A DNA stretch of 64,000 nt, taken from contig JBMOPO010000018.1 of NCBI GenBank assembly GCA_049325095.1, positions 1 to 64,000 of the forward strand, written 5' to 3'. The position numbers were made by a program, and so were the translations under genes. Within the stretch, counting starts at the first letter, position 1. Each line of letters opens with the position of its first letter. The DNA is from JAGPUQ01 sp049325095 (GTDB taxonomy: Bacteria; Pseudomonadota; Gammaproteobacteria; Pseudomonadales; Porticoccaceae). The notes under the pieces were generated by a model. It saw only the letters and a program-made list of their open reading frames with translations, did no database searches and was not told where the DNA came from. Positions 9,210-17,535 of the stretch are shown here, piece after piece.

Positions 9210-10142
9210 TCAGGGCAGGCCGTCGAACTCCGCACCTTCCTTGACCGGCGGCAGCAGGTCCTCGCGCCGCACGCCCAGTTCGAGCGCCAGCGCCGAGGCC
9301 ACGTAGATCGACGAATAGGTGCCGAAACAGATACCGACGATGAGCGCGATCGAGAAATTGTGCAGCACCTCGCCGCCGACGAAAAACAGCGCCAGCACCA
9401 CGAACAGGGTGGACCCCGAGGTCACCAGGGTGCGCTCCAGCGTCTGGGTCATGGACAGGTTCATCACTTCCTCTGCAGACCCCTTGCGCACCAGGCGGAA
9501 GTTCTCCCGCACCCGGTCGAATACCACGATGGTGTCATTGATCGAATAGCCGATCACCGTCAGCACGGCGGCCAGCACGGTGAGATCGAACTCATAACCG
9601 AAGAGCGCGAAAAACCCCAGGGTGACGATGGTGTCATGGACCACGGCGAGCGCCGCGCCCAGCGCGAACTTGTACTGAAACCGCACCGCGACGTAAAGCA
9701 GAATCCCGAGCAGCGCCACCAGCACCGCGATCCCACCCTGATCGCGCAGTTCCGCGCCGACCTGGGGACCCACGAAATCCACGCGGCGCAGCTCCGGGGC
9801 ACCGCCGGCATCCGATCCGACCGCCTCGAGCACGCGGGCGGCGAGGTCCTCGCCGCCCTCCCGCAGGCGAATCAGCAGATCATTTTCGCTGCCAAAATGC
9901 GCCACCACCGGGCTGACGAAGCCGGCCGCGCTCAACCGTGCACGCGTCGCCTCGGTTTCCACCGCCTGCGGAAAGTGCAATTCGATCTGGGTGCCACCGG
10001 TGAAATCCAGCCCCAGCACCAGCCCCTTGAAAGCGATGGCGAGGATGGACAGCGTCGTCAATACCGCCGACAGGAGCAGCGCCGGCCGCCGCCAGGCCAT
10101 GAATCGGATGATCGGGGAGTTGCTCCGCGGGGAATCGGCCAT
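9210..10142 (-). CDS. secF: Protein translocase subunit SecF
   Basis: 310-aa inner-membrane RND-type subunit of the SecDF complex, which uses the proton gradient to help pull exported proteins through SecYEG. Six membrane segments are visible; the first is followed by the SecD/SecF hallmark GLDFTGGTQIEL, and the C-terminal half contains YSINDTIVVFDRVREN, the conserved TM4-TM5 signature. The start lies 3 bp after the secD stop, so it is co-transcribed and probably translationally coupled with secD. It is the last gene of the queA-tgt-secD-secF block. Confidence 0.97.
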   Translation of the reverse strand: MADSPRSNSPIIRFMAWRRPALLLSAVLTTLSILAIAFKGLVLGLDFTGGTQIELHFPQAVETEATRARLSAAGFVSPVVAHFGSENDLLIRLREGGEDLAARVLEAVGSDAGGAPELRRVDFVGPQVGAELRDQGGIAVLVALLGILLYVAVRFQYKFALGAALAVVHDTIVTLGFFALFGYEFDLTVLAAVLTVIGYSINDTIVVFDRVRENFRLVRKGSAEEVMNLSMTQTLERTLVTSGSTLFVVLALFFVGGEVLHNFSIALIVGICFGTYSSIYVASALALELGVRREDLLPPVKEGAEFDGLP

Positions 10143-10145
10143 GCA

Positions 10146-12008
10146 TCAGATCCAGAGTTTTTTCGGGTTGCGGTTGCCGCCGTACACCAGGTTGGTCAGC
10201 GCGCGGGTGCCCAGGATGGCGGTAAACATGGAAGTCAGGATGCCGAGCGACAGGGTCACCGCAAACCCCTGCACGGGACCGGTTCCGATGAAGTACAGGA
10301 TGCCGGCCACCAGCAGGGTGGTGAGATTGGAGTCGACGATCGAGGTGTAGGCGCGATCATAGCCCGCGGCGATCGCCCCCTGGATGGTCTGCCCGTTACG
10401 CAACTCCTCGCGGATCCGGGCGTTGATCAGCACATTGGCATCCACCGCCATCCCCATGGTCAGCACGAACCCGGCGATGCCCGGCAGGGTGAGCGTGGCG
10501 CCGATGATCGACATCAGCGCCGTGAGAATCACCATGTTGGCCATCAGCGCCAGATCGGCGAAGAGTCCGAACACCCGGTAATAGAGCAGCATGAACGCCA
10601 CCACCACCGCCAACCCGATCTCGGTGGAGAGGATGCCCGCGGCAATGTTTTCCGCGCCCAGGGAGGGTCCGATGGTGCGCTCCTCGACAAACTTCATGGG
10701 CGCCGCCAGAGCGCCGGCGCGCAGCAACAGCGCCAGTTCGGAAGCCTCGCGGGGGTTCTGTAACCCCGTGATACGAAACTGCACCCCGAGTGCGCTCTGA
10801 ATGGTCGCCAGGCTGATGATGCTCTTTTCCTGATAGGCCACCGGGACCTTTTCCACCCGTCCCGCCGCGTCCAGGCGCTCCTCGGTGCGCTGGCGGGTTT
10901 CGATGAACAGCACGCCGAGCCGGCGCCCGACATTGTCGCGGGTGGCGCGGGACATGGCCCGCCCGCCCTCGCCATCGAGCGTGATGTTGACCTGTGGCTG
11001 GCCGTTTTCATCGTAGGCCGAGGAGGCGTTCACCACCCGATCGCCGGTGATCACCACGTCCCGCTCCAGCCAGGCGGCGGCCTCGCCGCGCTGCGGATCG
11101 CGAAACGGGAACGACTGGCGCGACAGGCTCCGCTCGTTGGCCTCGAGGCGGAACTCGAGATTGGCGGTCTTGCCGATGATGCGCTTGGCCTCGGCGGTGT
11201 CCTGCACCCCGGGGAGCTGCACCACCAACCGGTTGCGCCCCTGGCGCTGCACTATGGGTTCGGAGACGCCGAGTTCGTTGACCCGGTTGCGCAGGGTGGT
11301 CAGGTTCTGGGTGACCGCATAATCCTCGCGCTCGGCGATCAGCGCCGGACTCGCGCGGAGCCGGAGCAGATACCTGCCCTCGGCGTCCTCCCGCTCGACC
11401 TCGAGCTCCCGAAAATCGCCCCCCGCGGCGATCTCCGCCGCGCGTTCGCGCCGCTCGGCGCTGTCGAACAGCCCCACCACCGCATCGCCTTCGACCTTCA
11501 GGGTCCGGTAGCGCGCCGCGCCACCGGCGGCGCGCAGCGCCTCGCGGAGCTGGGATGCCTTGGTTTCCAGATAGACGCCGAGGATCTCGCCGGTGTCGAC
11601 CTCGAGCAGAAAGTGGACGCCGCCGGACAGGTCCAGGCCGAGCTTCATGGGCTTGGCACCGAGCGCCGACAGCCAGGCCGGCGTGGTCGGGGCCAGATTC
11701 AGCGCCACCACGTAATCGAATCCGAGTTGCTGCTGGACGATGCGCTTGGCGGCCAACTGCTGGGTGGCGTCGCGCAGCCGCAACAAACCGCCACCGCGCG
11801 CCAGTTCGCCGCCGAAGTGCTCGATGCCGGCCTCCGCCAGGGCGGCGCCGGCGGCCTCGAGCACCGCCCGATCCAACTCCGCGGCGCTGCTCTGGGGGGT
11901 GATCTGGATGGCCGGGTCCGGCGCGAAGAGATTGGGCAGGGCGTAGATGCCGCTCAGGACCAGCACCCCGAGCAGCAGCAGGTACTTCCACAGTGGAAAT
12001 CGATTCAT
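10146..12008 (-). CDS. secD: Protein translocase subunit SecD
   Basis: 620-aa partner of SecF. An N-terminal membrane segment (MNRFPLWKYLLLLGVLVLSG) is followed by a large periplasmic region containing GLDLSGGVHFLLEVD and the P1-head domain, then five C-terminal membrane segments with the conserved MAVDANVLINARIREEL motif. Length fits the gammaproteobacterial family (about 615 aa). The ATG at 12008 coincides with the normal N-terminus; the upstream open frame is not supported. Usually yajC sits between tgt and secD, but here that gap has no yajC and instead carries a repeat element and a long inverted repeat. Confidence 0.97.
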   Translation of the reverse strand: MNRFPLWKYLLLLGVLVLSGIYALPNLFAPDPAIQITPQSSAAELDRAVLEAAGAALAEAGIEHFGGELARGGGLLRLRDATQQLAAKRIVQQQLGFDYVVALNLAPTTPAWLSALGAKPMKLGLDLSGGVHFLLEVDTGEILGVYLETKASQLREALRAAGGAARYRTLKVEGDAVVGLFDSAERRERAAEIAAGGDFRELEVEREDAEGRYLLRLRASPALIAEREDYAVTQNLTTLRNRVNELGVSEPIVQRQGRNRLVVQLPGVQDTAEAKRIIGKTANLEFRLEANERSLSRQSFPFRDPQRGEAAAWLERDVVITGDRVVNASSAYDENGQPQVNITLDGEGGRAMSRATRDNVGRRLGVLFIETRQRTEERLDAAGRVEKVPVAYQEKSIISLATIQSALGVQFRITGLQNPREASELALLLRAGALAAPMKFVEERTIGPSLGAENIAAGILSTEIGLAVVVAFMLLYYRVFGLFADLALMANMVILTALMSIIGATLTLPGIAGFVLTMGMAVDANVLINARIREELRNGQTIQGAIAAGYDRAYTSIVDSNLTTLLVAGILYFIGTGPVQGFAVTLSLGILTSMFTAILGTRALTNLVYGGNRNPKKLWI

Positions 12009-12095
12009 CGAGGCAGGGCGATCCCGGCGAAAGGGGGCGAGTATAGGGGAATCCCCAGGGCCGTCCAACGAAGCGGGCAGCCGGTCCCGCCCCGG

Positions 12096-12250
12096 TTCAG
12101 CGTTTGTGAAGAAGTGCGCGTCCTGTACATTTCTTCTGTGCGAGTCCGGACAGGCCCGGACTTGCTCGCGCGAATCAGTCGCTTGCGCGCTTGATGTGCG
12201 ACCGGCCATCCCTGACCGGCTTGAGAGCTTGAAAAATTCACCAGCTCTTG
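12096..12250. repeat. Dispersed four-hairpin element, copy 1
   Basis: First of three related ~155-bp intergenic elements. Ends are complementary (TTTGTGAA... and ...TTCACCAGCT). Internal stems in order: GAAGAAGTG/TACATTTCTTC, AGTCCGG/CCGGACT around a short loop, a weaker third stem ending CGCTTGATGTGCG, and CCGG-CATCCCTGA-CCGG. It lies in the tgt-secD gap. Confidence 0.75.
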
Positions 12251-12263
12251 TATGTGTGTAAAC

Positions 12264-12396
12264 AGACCAGCACGGTACAGTCGGATCACCGCTGAGGTGG
12301 CCGGACCGGACCGTGCAGCCTGGGAAGCTCTGGAGTCGGCGAGCCTGCTCGCCGGCTCGTGCCTGAGTCGATTGCGCACGGACCCCGTGCTGGTCT
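12264..12396. repeat. Long-range 12-bp inverted repeat in the tgt-secD gap
   Basis: AGACCAGCACGG (12264-12275) pairs perfectly with CCGTGCTGGTCT (12385-12396), enclosing 109 nt that include further complementary segments (GCACGGT/ACCGTGC). In the tgt-secD transcript this would fold into a large stem directly after the tgt stop and upstream of secD. Confidence 0.55.
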
Positions 12397-13517
12397 CAGG
12401 CCCCCGGTTCGGCCAGTCCCTGGGCGCGGGCGAAGTCCATCAGCCGGCCGGCGCCGATCGCCTCGCGCAGGCTGGCCATCAGCCACTGGTAGTGGCGCAG
12501 GTTGTGGAGGGTATTGAGCATGCAGCCGAGGATTTCGCCGCAGCGATCCAGGTGGTGCAGGTAGGCGCGGCTGAAATTCCGGCAGGTGTAGCAGTCGCAG
12601 GACTCGTCGAGCGGCCGGGTATCGGCCCGGTACACCGCGTTGCGAATCCGGACCACCCCCTGGCGGGTGAAAAGATGTCCGTTGCGGGCGTTGCGGGTGG
12701 GCAGCACGCAGTCGAACAAATCGATCCCGCGGCGCACGGCGGCGACCAGATCCGCCGGCGTCCCCACACCCATCAGATAGCGCGGCGCGGCGCCCGGCAG
12801 GCGCGGCGCCAGATCGTCCAGCACGCGCAACATGTCGGCCTTGGGCTCGCCGACCGACAGCCCGCCGATGGCGTAGCCGTCGAAGCCGATCTCCACCAGC
12901 CGGTCCAGCGAGCGGGCGCGCAGGTCGGGGTACATGCCCCCCTGGACGATGCCGAACAGGGCCGCCGGGCTGTCGCCATGGGCGTCGCGGCTGCGCCGCG
13001 CCCAGCGCATGGAAAGCTCCATCGACGCCTGGGCGACCGGCCAACCGGCGGGATAGGGCGTGCACTCGTCGAAGGCCATCACCACGTCGGCGCCCAACTG
13101 GTGCTGGACCGCGATCGAGCGCTCCGGATCGAGTTCCACCGCACTGCCGTCGATCGGGGACTGGAAGCGCACACCCGCCTCGCTGACCCTGCGCCGCGCG
13201 CCCAGGCTGAACACCTGAAATCCGCCCGAATCGGTGAGGATGGGCCCCGGCCAGCGCATGAAATCGTGCAGATCGCCGTGCGCGCGGATCACCTCGGTGC
13301 CCGGCCGCAGCAGCAGATGAAAGGTATTGCCGAGCACCATCTGGGCGCCGACCGCGGCGAGGTCGCGGGGCAGCATGGCCTTCACGGTGCCATAGGTGCC
13401 GACCGGCATGAAGGCGGGGGTATCCACCACCCCGCGCGGAAAGCGCAACTGCCCGCGCCGCGCCGCGCCATCCCGGGCCAGCACCTCGAATCCCAGGTGG
13501 CAGTGACGCGCGCTCAC
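12396..13517 (-). CDS. tgt: tRNA-guanine transglycosylase (queuine tRNA-ribosyltransferase)
   Basis: 373-aa enzyme that exchanges guanine-34 for preQ1 in tRNAs with GUN anticodons. Recognisable features are the substrate-binding DSGGFQVFSLG, the catalytic region GIDLFDCVLPTRNARNG with its nucleophilic aspartate, and the zinc site CDCYTC plus a downstream His in YLHHLD. Length matches bacterial TGT. Its start overlaps the queA stop by 4 bp (ATGA), so the two queuosine genes are translationally coupled. Confidence 0.97.
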   Translation of the reverse strand: MSARHCHLGFEVLARDGAARRGQLRFPRGVVDTPAFMPVGTYGTVKAMLPRDLAAVGAQMVLGNTFHLLLRPGTEVIRAHGDLHDFMRWPGPILTDSGGFQVFSLGARRRVSEAGVRFQSPIDGSAVELDPERSIAVQHQLGADVVMAFDECTPYPAGWPVAQASMELSMRWARRSRDAHGDSPAALFGIVQGGMYPDLRARSLDRLVEIGFDGYAIGGLSVGEPKADMLRVLDDLAPRLPGAAPRYLMGVGTPADLVAAVRRGIDLFDCVLPTRNARNGHLFTRQGVVRIRNAVYRADTRPLDESCDCYTCRNFSRAYLHHLDRCGEILGCMLNTLHNLRHYQWLMASLREAIGAGRLMDFARAQGLAEPGA

Positions 13518-14572
13518 GCCGGCAGCTCCGCCGGCGCATCCGGATTGCGGGTGATGAACATCGCGTCGCCGTAGCTGAAGAAGCGGTAGCGCTCGGCCAC
13601 CGCCGCCCGGTAGGCGGCCATGGTGGCGCGGTACCCGGCAAAGGCGGCGACCAGCATCAGCAGGCTCGATTCGGGGAGATGGAAATTGGTCACCAGCGCA
13701 TCCACCACGCGGAACCGGTAGCCGGGATGGATGAACAGGTCGCTCTCGCCGGCCAGCGGCCGGACCCGGCCCTCAGCATCGGCCGCCGACTCCAGGCTGC
13801 GCACGGCGGTGGTGCCGATGGCGATCACCCGCCCACCGGCGGCGCGGGTCGCGGCGATCTGCCGACACAGCGTCTCGCTCACCAGGACGCGCTCGGCATG
13901 CATGCGGTGCTCGCGGATGTCCTCGGCGCGGACCGGCTGGAAAGTGCCGGCGCCCACATGCAGGGTCACGAACCCCGACTGCACGCCGCGACATTCCAGC
14001 TCGGCCAGCAGCTGCGCGTCGAAGTGGAGGCCGGCGGTGGGTGCGGCCACCGCCCCCGGCACCCGCGCATACAGGGTCTGATAGCGCTCCTCGTCGAGCG
14101 CGGCCGCCGGCCGCTGGATATAGGGCGGCAGCGGCACCTCCCCGATCCGCTCCAGGATCGCGGCGACGCCGGGCGCGGCGGGAAAATGCAGTTCGTAGAG
14201 CTCGTCGCGGCGCGCGGCGACCAGAGCGCTTATGCCCTGCGCAAAGCGCAGCCCGGTCCCCGGCCACGGCGCCTTGCTGGCGCGGATGTGGGCCAGCGCC
14301 CGGTGCGGGTCCTCGAGCAGCCGCTCGATCAACACCTCGACCCGGCCGCCCGTGTCCTTGTGCCCGCGCAACCGGGCGCGAATCACCCGGGTGTCGTTGA
14401 ACACCACCAGGTCGCCGCGGCGCAGGTGGTCGAGCAGATCGGGAAAGCGGCCGTGGGCGAGGCGGCCGCTGGGGCCGTCCAGCACCAGCAGGCGACTGTC
14501 GCGGCGGCGGGCCGGCGGCTGAACCGCGATCAGCTCCTCGGGCAGGTCGTAGTGAAACAGCGTGCGGCGCAT
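13514..14572 (-). CDS. queA: S-adenosylmethionine:tRNA ribosyltransferase-isomerase
   Basis: 352-aa enzyme that transfers and isomerises the ribose of SAM onto preQ1-tRNA to give epoxyqueuosine. Conserved signatures: FHYDLPEELIAVQP at the start, VVFNDTRVIRARL, and the C-terminal VTNFHLPESSLLMLVAAFAG and RFFSYGDAMFI. Full length for the family. It is the first gene of the queA-tgt-secD-secF block; copy 2 of the dispersed element lies about 80 bp upstream of its start. Confidence 0.97.
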   Translation of the reverse strand: MRRTLFHYDLPEELIAVQPPARRRDSRLLVLDGPSGRLAHGRFPDLLDHLRRGDLVVFNDTRVIRARLRGHKDTGGRVEVLIERLLEDPHRALAHIRASKAPWPGTGLRFAQGISALVAARRDELYELHFPAAPGVAAILERIGEVPLPPYIQRPAAALDEERYQTLYARVPGAVAAPTAGLHFDAQLLAELECRGVQSGFVTLHVGAGTFQPVRAEDIREHRMHAERVLVSETLCRQIAATRAAGGRVIAIGTTAVRSLESAADAEGRVRPLAGESDLFIHPGYRFRVVDALVTNFHLPESSLLMLVAAFAGYRATMAAYRAAVAERYRFFSYGDAMFITRNPDAPAELPA

Positions 14573-14642
14573 CGGGGATCGACAAAAAAAGGCGCAAGGT
14601 TAGCGGAAAACCGCGGCATCGCCCAAGGTGGCGCAGGCCCGC

Positions 14643-14796
14643 CTCGGCGTCGGTGAAGAACTGCACGTCTTCTGCATTTCTTCATCGCAAGTCCGGTACC
14701 GGCCCGGACCTGCTCCCGCGGATCGAGCACCGCCGCACTCGATCCGCGACTGGCCGGCCCGGGCTGGGGCCTGAAAAATCCGCCACTTCTCAGAGC
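14643..14796. repeat. Dispersed four-hairpin element, copy 2
   Basis: Same architecture as copies 1 and 3 with diverged arms: stem 1 GAAGAACTGCA/TGCATTTCTTC (14655-14683), stem 2 AGTCCGG/CCGGACC, stem 3 CGCGGATCGAG (14717-14727)/CTCGATCCGCG (14738-14748), then a GGCC-rich stem and CTGAAAAATCC. Its end (CACTTCTCAG) contains the stop codon of the gene at 14790. Confidence 0.7.
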
Positions 14797-15650
14797 AGCT
14801 CGCCGGCGATGCGCTCCATTTCGCGCAGCAGTTCCTCCAGCGGCAGATCCTCGGGCAGCCAGAGGGTCACCCGGTCGGCGCCGGCCTGTTCCAGGGCGCG
14901 GATGTCCTCCGGCCGCCGCCACTGTCCCTTGCCGCCGAACACCGTCTTGCTCAACTCGGCGGGATCGCGGCCGGCCGCCTCCGCGGCCCGCTGGAGTTTC
15001 TCCACCCCGGCGCGAAACTGCTCCACCGACTGCAGGACCGGTAACCACCCGTCACCCCACTCGGCGATGCGCTGGTAGACGCGCTCCGCGGTGAAGCCGC
15101 CGAGCAGCACCGGCGGATGCGGCCGGCGCGCCGGCTTGGGAAAGCAGCGCACCGGCGGGAAATCCACGTACCTGCCGTGATATTCGGACTCGTCGCTGGT
15201 CCAGAGCTCCTTCATCGCCAGGATGTGATCCTTGGTCTGCCCCCAGCGGTGCTCGAAGTCGCCTCCCAGGATCTCGCATTCCGGCCGGTTCCAGCCAGCG
15301 CCGATGCCGAGCAGCACGCGGCCCCCGGAAAAGTGATCCAGCGAGGCGATCATGTTCGCCGCCAGCAGCGCATTGCGCTCCGGCACCAGCAGGATGCCGG
15401 TGCCGAGCTCGATGGTCTCGGTCACGGCGGCCGCCCGGGCCAGGGCGATCAGCGGATCCGGCATCTGCCACAGATAATCCGGCGCCGGCTGACCCGGCGC
15501 GACCCCGGGATAGCGGTCGCTGAACTGCACCGGAAGTATGGTGTGATCCGGAACCCAGTAGGAATCGAAACCGAGTTCCTCGGCCCGTTTGGCCACCACG
15601 GCCGGATCCGCATCCCGGTTCGGCAGAATGGAAAACACTCCGATCTTCAT
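14790..15650 (-). CDS. Luciferase-like (LLM class) flavin/F420-dependent oxidoreductase
   Basis: 286-aa TIM-barrel protein of the bacterial luciferase superfamily. It opens MKIGVFSILPN and carries the family blocks ELGFDSYWVPDHT, LARAAAVTETIELGTGILL, DHFSGGRVLLGIGAGWN and HPPVLLGGFTAERVYQRIAEWGDGWLP. Members use reduced FMN or F420; the sequence alone does not decide which, and the substrate is unknown. It is a single gene divergent from tRNA-Leu. Its TGA stop lies inside the terminal repeat of dispersed element copy 2. Confidence 0.85.
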   Translation of the reverse strand: MKIGVFSILPNRDADPAVVAKRAEELGFDSYWVPDHTILPVQFSDRYPGVAPGQPAPDYLWQMPDPLIALARAAAVTETIELGTGILLVPERNALLAANMIASLDHFSGGRVLLGIGAGWNRPECEILGGDFEHRWGQTKDHILAMKELWTSDESEYHGRYVDFPPVRCFPKPARRPHPPVLLGGFTAERVYQRIAEWGDGWLPVLQSVEQFRAGVEKLQRAAEAAGRDPAELSKTVFGGKGQWRRPEDIRALEQAGADRVTLWLPEDLPLEELLREMERIAGELL

Positions 15651-15681
15651 AACGCCCCCTGGGGATTTTTCCCCTTGCTGA

Positions 15682-15687
15682 TATAAT
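15682..15687 (+). promoter_or_regulatory. -10 box of the tRNA-Leu(CAA) promoter
   Basis: A perfect TATAAT sits 11 bp before the tRNA 5' end. The matching -35 region, at about 15659-15664, is poor, so strength may depend on upstream sequence. Confidence 0.6.
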
Positions 15688-15698
15688 CCCGCGCCCGT

Positions 15699-15785
15699 GC
15701 CAGAGTGGTGAAATTGGTAGACACGACGGACTCAAAATCCGTTGGGGTAAAACCCGTGCCGGTTCGAGTCCGGCCTCTGGTACCA
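15699..15785 (+). tRNA. tRNA-Leu(CAA)
   Basis: An 87-nt class II tRNA with encoded CCA. Acceptor arms GCCAGAG/CTCTGGT pair (with a G-U at the first position), D-arm GTGGTGAAATTGGTAGAC, anticodon stem ACGGA/TCCGT with loop CTCAAAA giving anticodon CAA (reads UUG), a variable arm, and T-arm GCCGGTTCGAGTCCGGC. Confidence 0.95.
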
Positions 15786-15810
15786 GCGCTTCCCGTGGCG
15801 CCGCCCGCCC

Positions 15811-16479
15811 TCACTGGCTCCCCCCATCCGGGGAACCTCCCCCGGGAGTCCTCGCCCGGCGGCGCCGTTCCACCCGTTCCCGCAGCGCCCGCCGCTGGCG
15901 GCGCATGATCTCCCGGGCATGAAACAGAGTGGGCACATCGTACTGCCGGCGGGTGAGGATCACCGTGATGATCACCTCCTCGACCGCCACCCAGATGTGA
16001 AACAGCACCACCAACTGGAACGGCCAGGCGACATCGCCCAGCACCAGCAGATAGTAGGCCGGCGCCATCAGCACCGCCGACAACTTGGCCGCCCAGGTGT
16101 GGTAGCGGGGCAGCTCGTGGAATTTCAGGAGGCTGGTGAGCACCGGGATCAGGTAGAACCCGATCGCCAGATAGACGAACCAGGCCAGGCGGGCGAAGTG
16201 CGCCGGCCACAGCCACATCAGGCCCAGCGCCATGGCGGCATAGGTGGCCAGATCCCCCCAGCTGTCGAGCCTCACGCCCAGCTCGGTGGTCTGCCCCCAG
16301 CGCCGCGCGAGATAGCCGTCCAGCAGGTCGGTGACCAGCGCCACGCCCAGACACCACAGAAAGGGCTCTGGCCGGCCGGTTTGCGCAAGCCACAGCAGCA
16401 CCGGCGCAAGCAGCAGGCGCACCGCGCTGAGCGCATTGGGCAGATTGCAGTTGCCGCCCGTCTCAGCCGCGCGCGGCAT
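15811..16479 (-). CDS. CDP-alcohol phosphatidyltransferase family protein
   Basis: 222-aa integral membrane enzyme. The active-site motif D-G-x2-A-R-x8-G-x3-D-x3-D is intact (DGYLAR ... G ... D ... D, residues about 53-77). About six hydrophobic segments precede an Arg-rich cytoplasmic tail with HAREIMRRQRRALRER. Family members make phosphatidylglycerol phosphate, phosphatidylserine or related lipids; which alcohol is used cannot be read here. It overlaps the 3' end of rlmB by 17 bp, so it probably belongs to the rnr-rlmB transcription unit. The chosen ATG at 16479 leaves a short polar leader before the first membrane segment. Confidence 0.85.
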   Translation of the reverse strand: MPRAAETGGNCNLPNALSAVRLLLAPVLLWLAQTGRPEPFLWCLGVALVTDLLDGYLARRWGQTTELGVRLDSWGDLATYAAMALGLMWLWPAHFARLAWFVYLAIGFYLIPVLTSLLKFHELPRYHTWAAKLSAVLMAPAYYLLVLGDVAWPFQLVVLFHIWVAVEEVIITVILTRRQYDVPTLFHAREIMRRQRRALRERVERRRRARTPGGGSPDGGSQ

Positions 16480-17242
16480 CGCCGGTCTCCCCCCCGTCCG
16501 GCCGGCGCTGGCGCACCGCCTCGAACAGACAGATGCCCGCGGCCACCGCCGCATTGAGGCTCTCCACCGCGCCCTGCATGGGCAGGCGGGCGAGCACATC
16601 GCACCCCTCGCGGGTGAGCCGGCGCAGGCCGGCGTCCTCGGCACCCACCACCAGCGCCAGCGGGCCGCGCAGATCGACCGCGTACAGGGAGGTCTCCGCC
16701 TCGCCGCAGGCACCCACCACCCAGACCCCGGCAGCGCGCAGCCGGCGCAGCGCCCGGGCCAGATTGGTCACCACCACATAGGGCACCGCGGCGGCGGCGC
16801 CGCTGGCGACCTTGTGGACGGCCGCGGTAATGCCCGCCGCGCGGTCTCGCGGGGCGACCACCGCCGCCACGCCGGCGGCATCGGCCACCCGCAGACAGGC
16901 GCCCAGGTTGTGGGGATCGGTGATCCCGTCCAGCACCAGCAGCAACAGGTCCCGGCGCTCCGCTGCCAGCCGCAGCAGAAACTCCTCGTCGTGCCGGGGC
17001 CCGGGCGCGCAGTGCGCGGCCACCCCCTGATGGCGCCCGTCGGCGCAGCGCTCCAGTTCGGCGCGCTCCGCCCAGCGCCAGGGAATCTCCCGCGACTCGG
17101 CCAGGGCGCGGATCCGCTCCAGGCGCTGCTCGCCGGGCCGGCGCGCGAGCAGAATCTCGTGGATCCGCGTGGGCGCGGTCTTGAGCAGCCCCATTACCGC
17201 GTGCACGCCGTACACCCATTCACCGCCATCTTCCGCGCTCAT
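16463..17242 (-). CDS. rlmB: 23S rRNA (guanosine-2'-O)-methyltransferase RlmB
   Basis: 259-aa SpoU-family enzyme that 2'-O-methylates G2251 of 23S rRNA. An N-terminal substrate-binding domain starts WVYGVHAVMGLL; the SpoU knot motifs are ITDPHNLGACLRVADAAGV, LVVGAEDAGL and LPMQGAVESLNAAVAAGI. The start at 17242 (MSAEDGGEWVYG) matches the family N-terminus. It lies 94 bp downstream of rnr, the same order as E. coli rnr-rlmB. Confidence 0.95.
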   Translation of the reverse strand: MSAEDGGEWVYGVHAVMGLLKTAPTRIHEILLARRPGEQRLERIRALAESREIPWRWAERAELERCADGRHQGVAAHCAPGPRHDEEFLLRLAAERRDLLLLVLDGITDPHNLGACLRVADAAGVAAVVAPRDRAAGITAAVHKVASGAAAAVPYVVVTNLARALRRLRAAGVWVVGACGEAETSLYAVDLRGPLALVVGAEDAGLRRLTREGCDVLARLPMQGAVESLNAAVAAGICLFEAVRQRRPDGGETGDAARG

Positions 17243-17336
17243 CTGCCGACTGGGCCCGCGCCACATCCCGAATTTTCGCGCTGCACCGGCCTCCGCCGCG
17301 GGGAACCGGGTACCGACCCGCCGGCCGCACAACCGG

Positions 17337-17535
17337 TCATCGCCCGGCACCACCCTTGCGCCCGGCACCACCCTTGCGCCCGGCACCACCCTTGCGCCCA
17401 GCACCGTTCTTGCGCCCGGCACCGCCCTCGCGCCCAGCACCGCCCTCGCGCCCAGCACCACCCTCGCGCCCAGCACCACCCTCGCGCCCAGCACCACGCT
17501 CGCGCCCGGCACCACCCTCGCGCCCGGCCGCGCCA
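17337..17535 (-). repeat. 18-bp tandem repeat encoding the RNase R tail
   Basis: About 11 imperfect copies of an 18-bp unit encode G-G-A-G-R-(E/K). The last four full units carry Lys and the earlier ones Glu. Unit length is a multiple of three, so copy-number change would not break the frame. The last unit is followed directly by TGA. Confidence 0.9.

Noticed and set aside
15052..15735. 227-codon minus-strand frame overlapping the luciferase-like gene and the tRNA
   Set aside because: Out-of-frame shadow of the luciferase-like gene; no family features and it runs into the tRNA.
15705..15908. Open frame running through tRNA-Leu(CAA)
   Set aside because: Overlaps a structurally clear tRNA and the 3' end of the phosphatidyltransferase gene.
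17337..17535. Repeat block near rnr as an intergenic repeat or CRISPR
   Set aside because: It lies inside the RNase R frame, has 18-bp units and no spacers.
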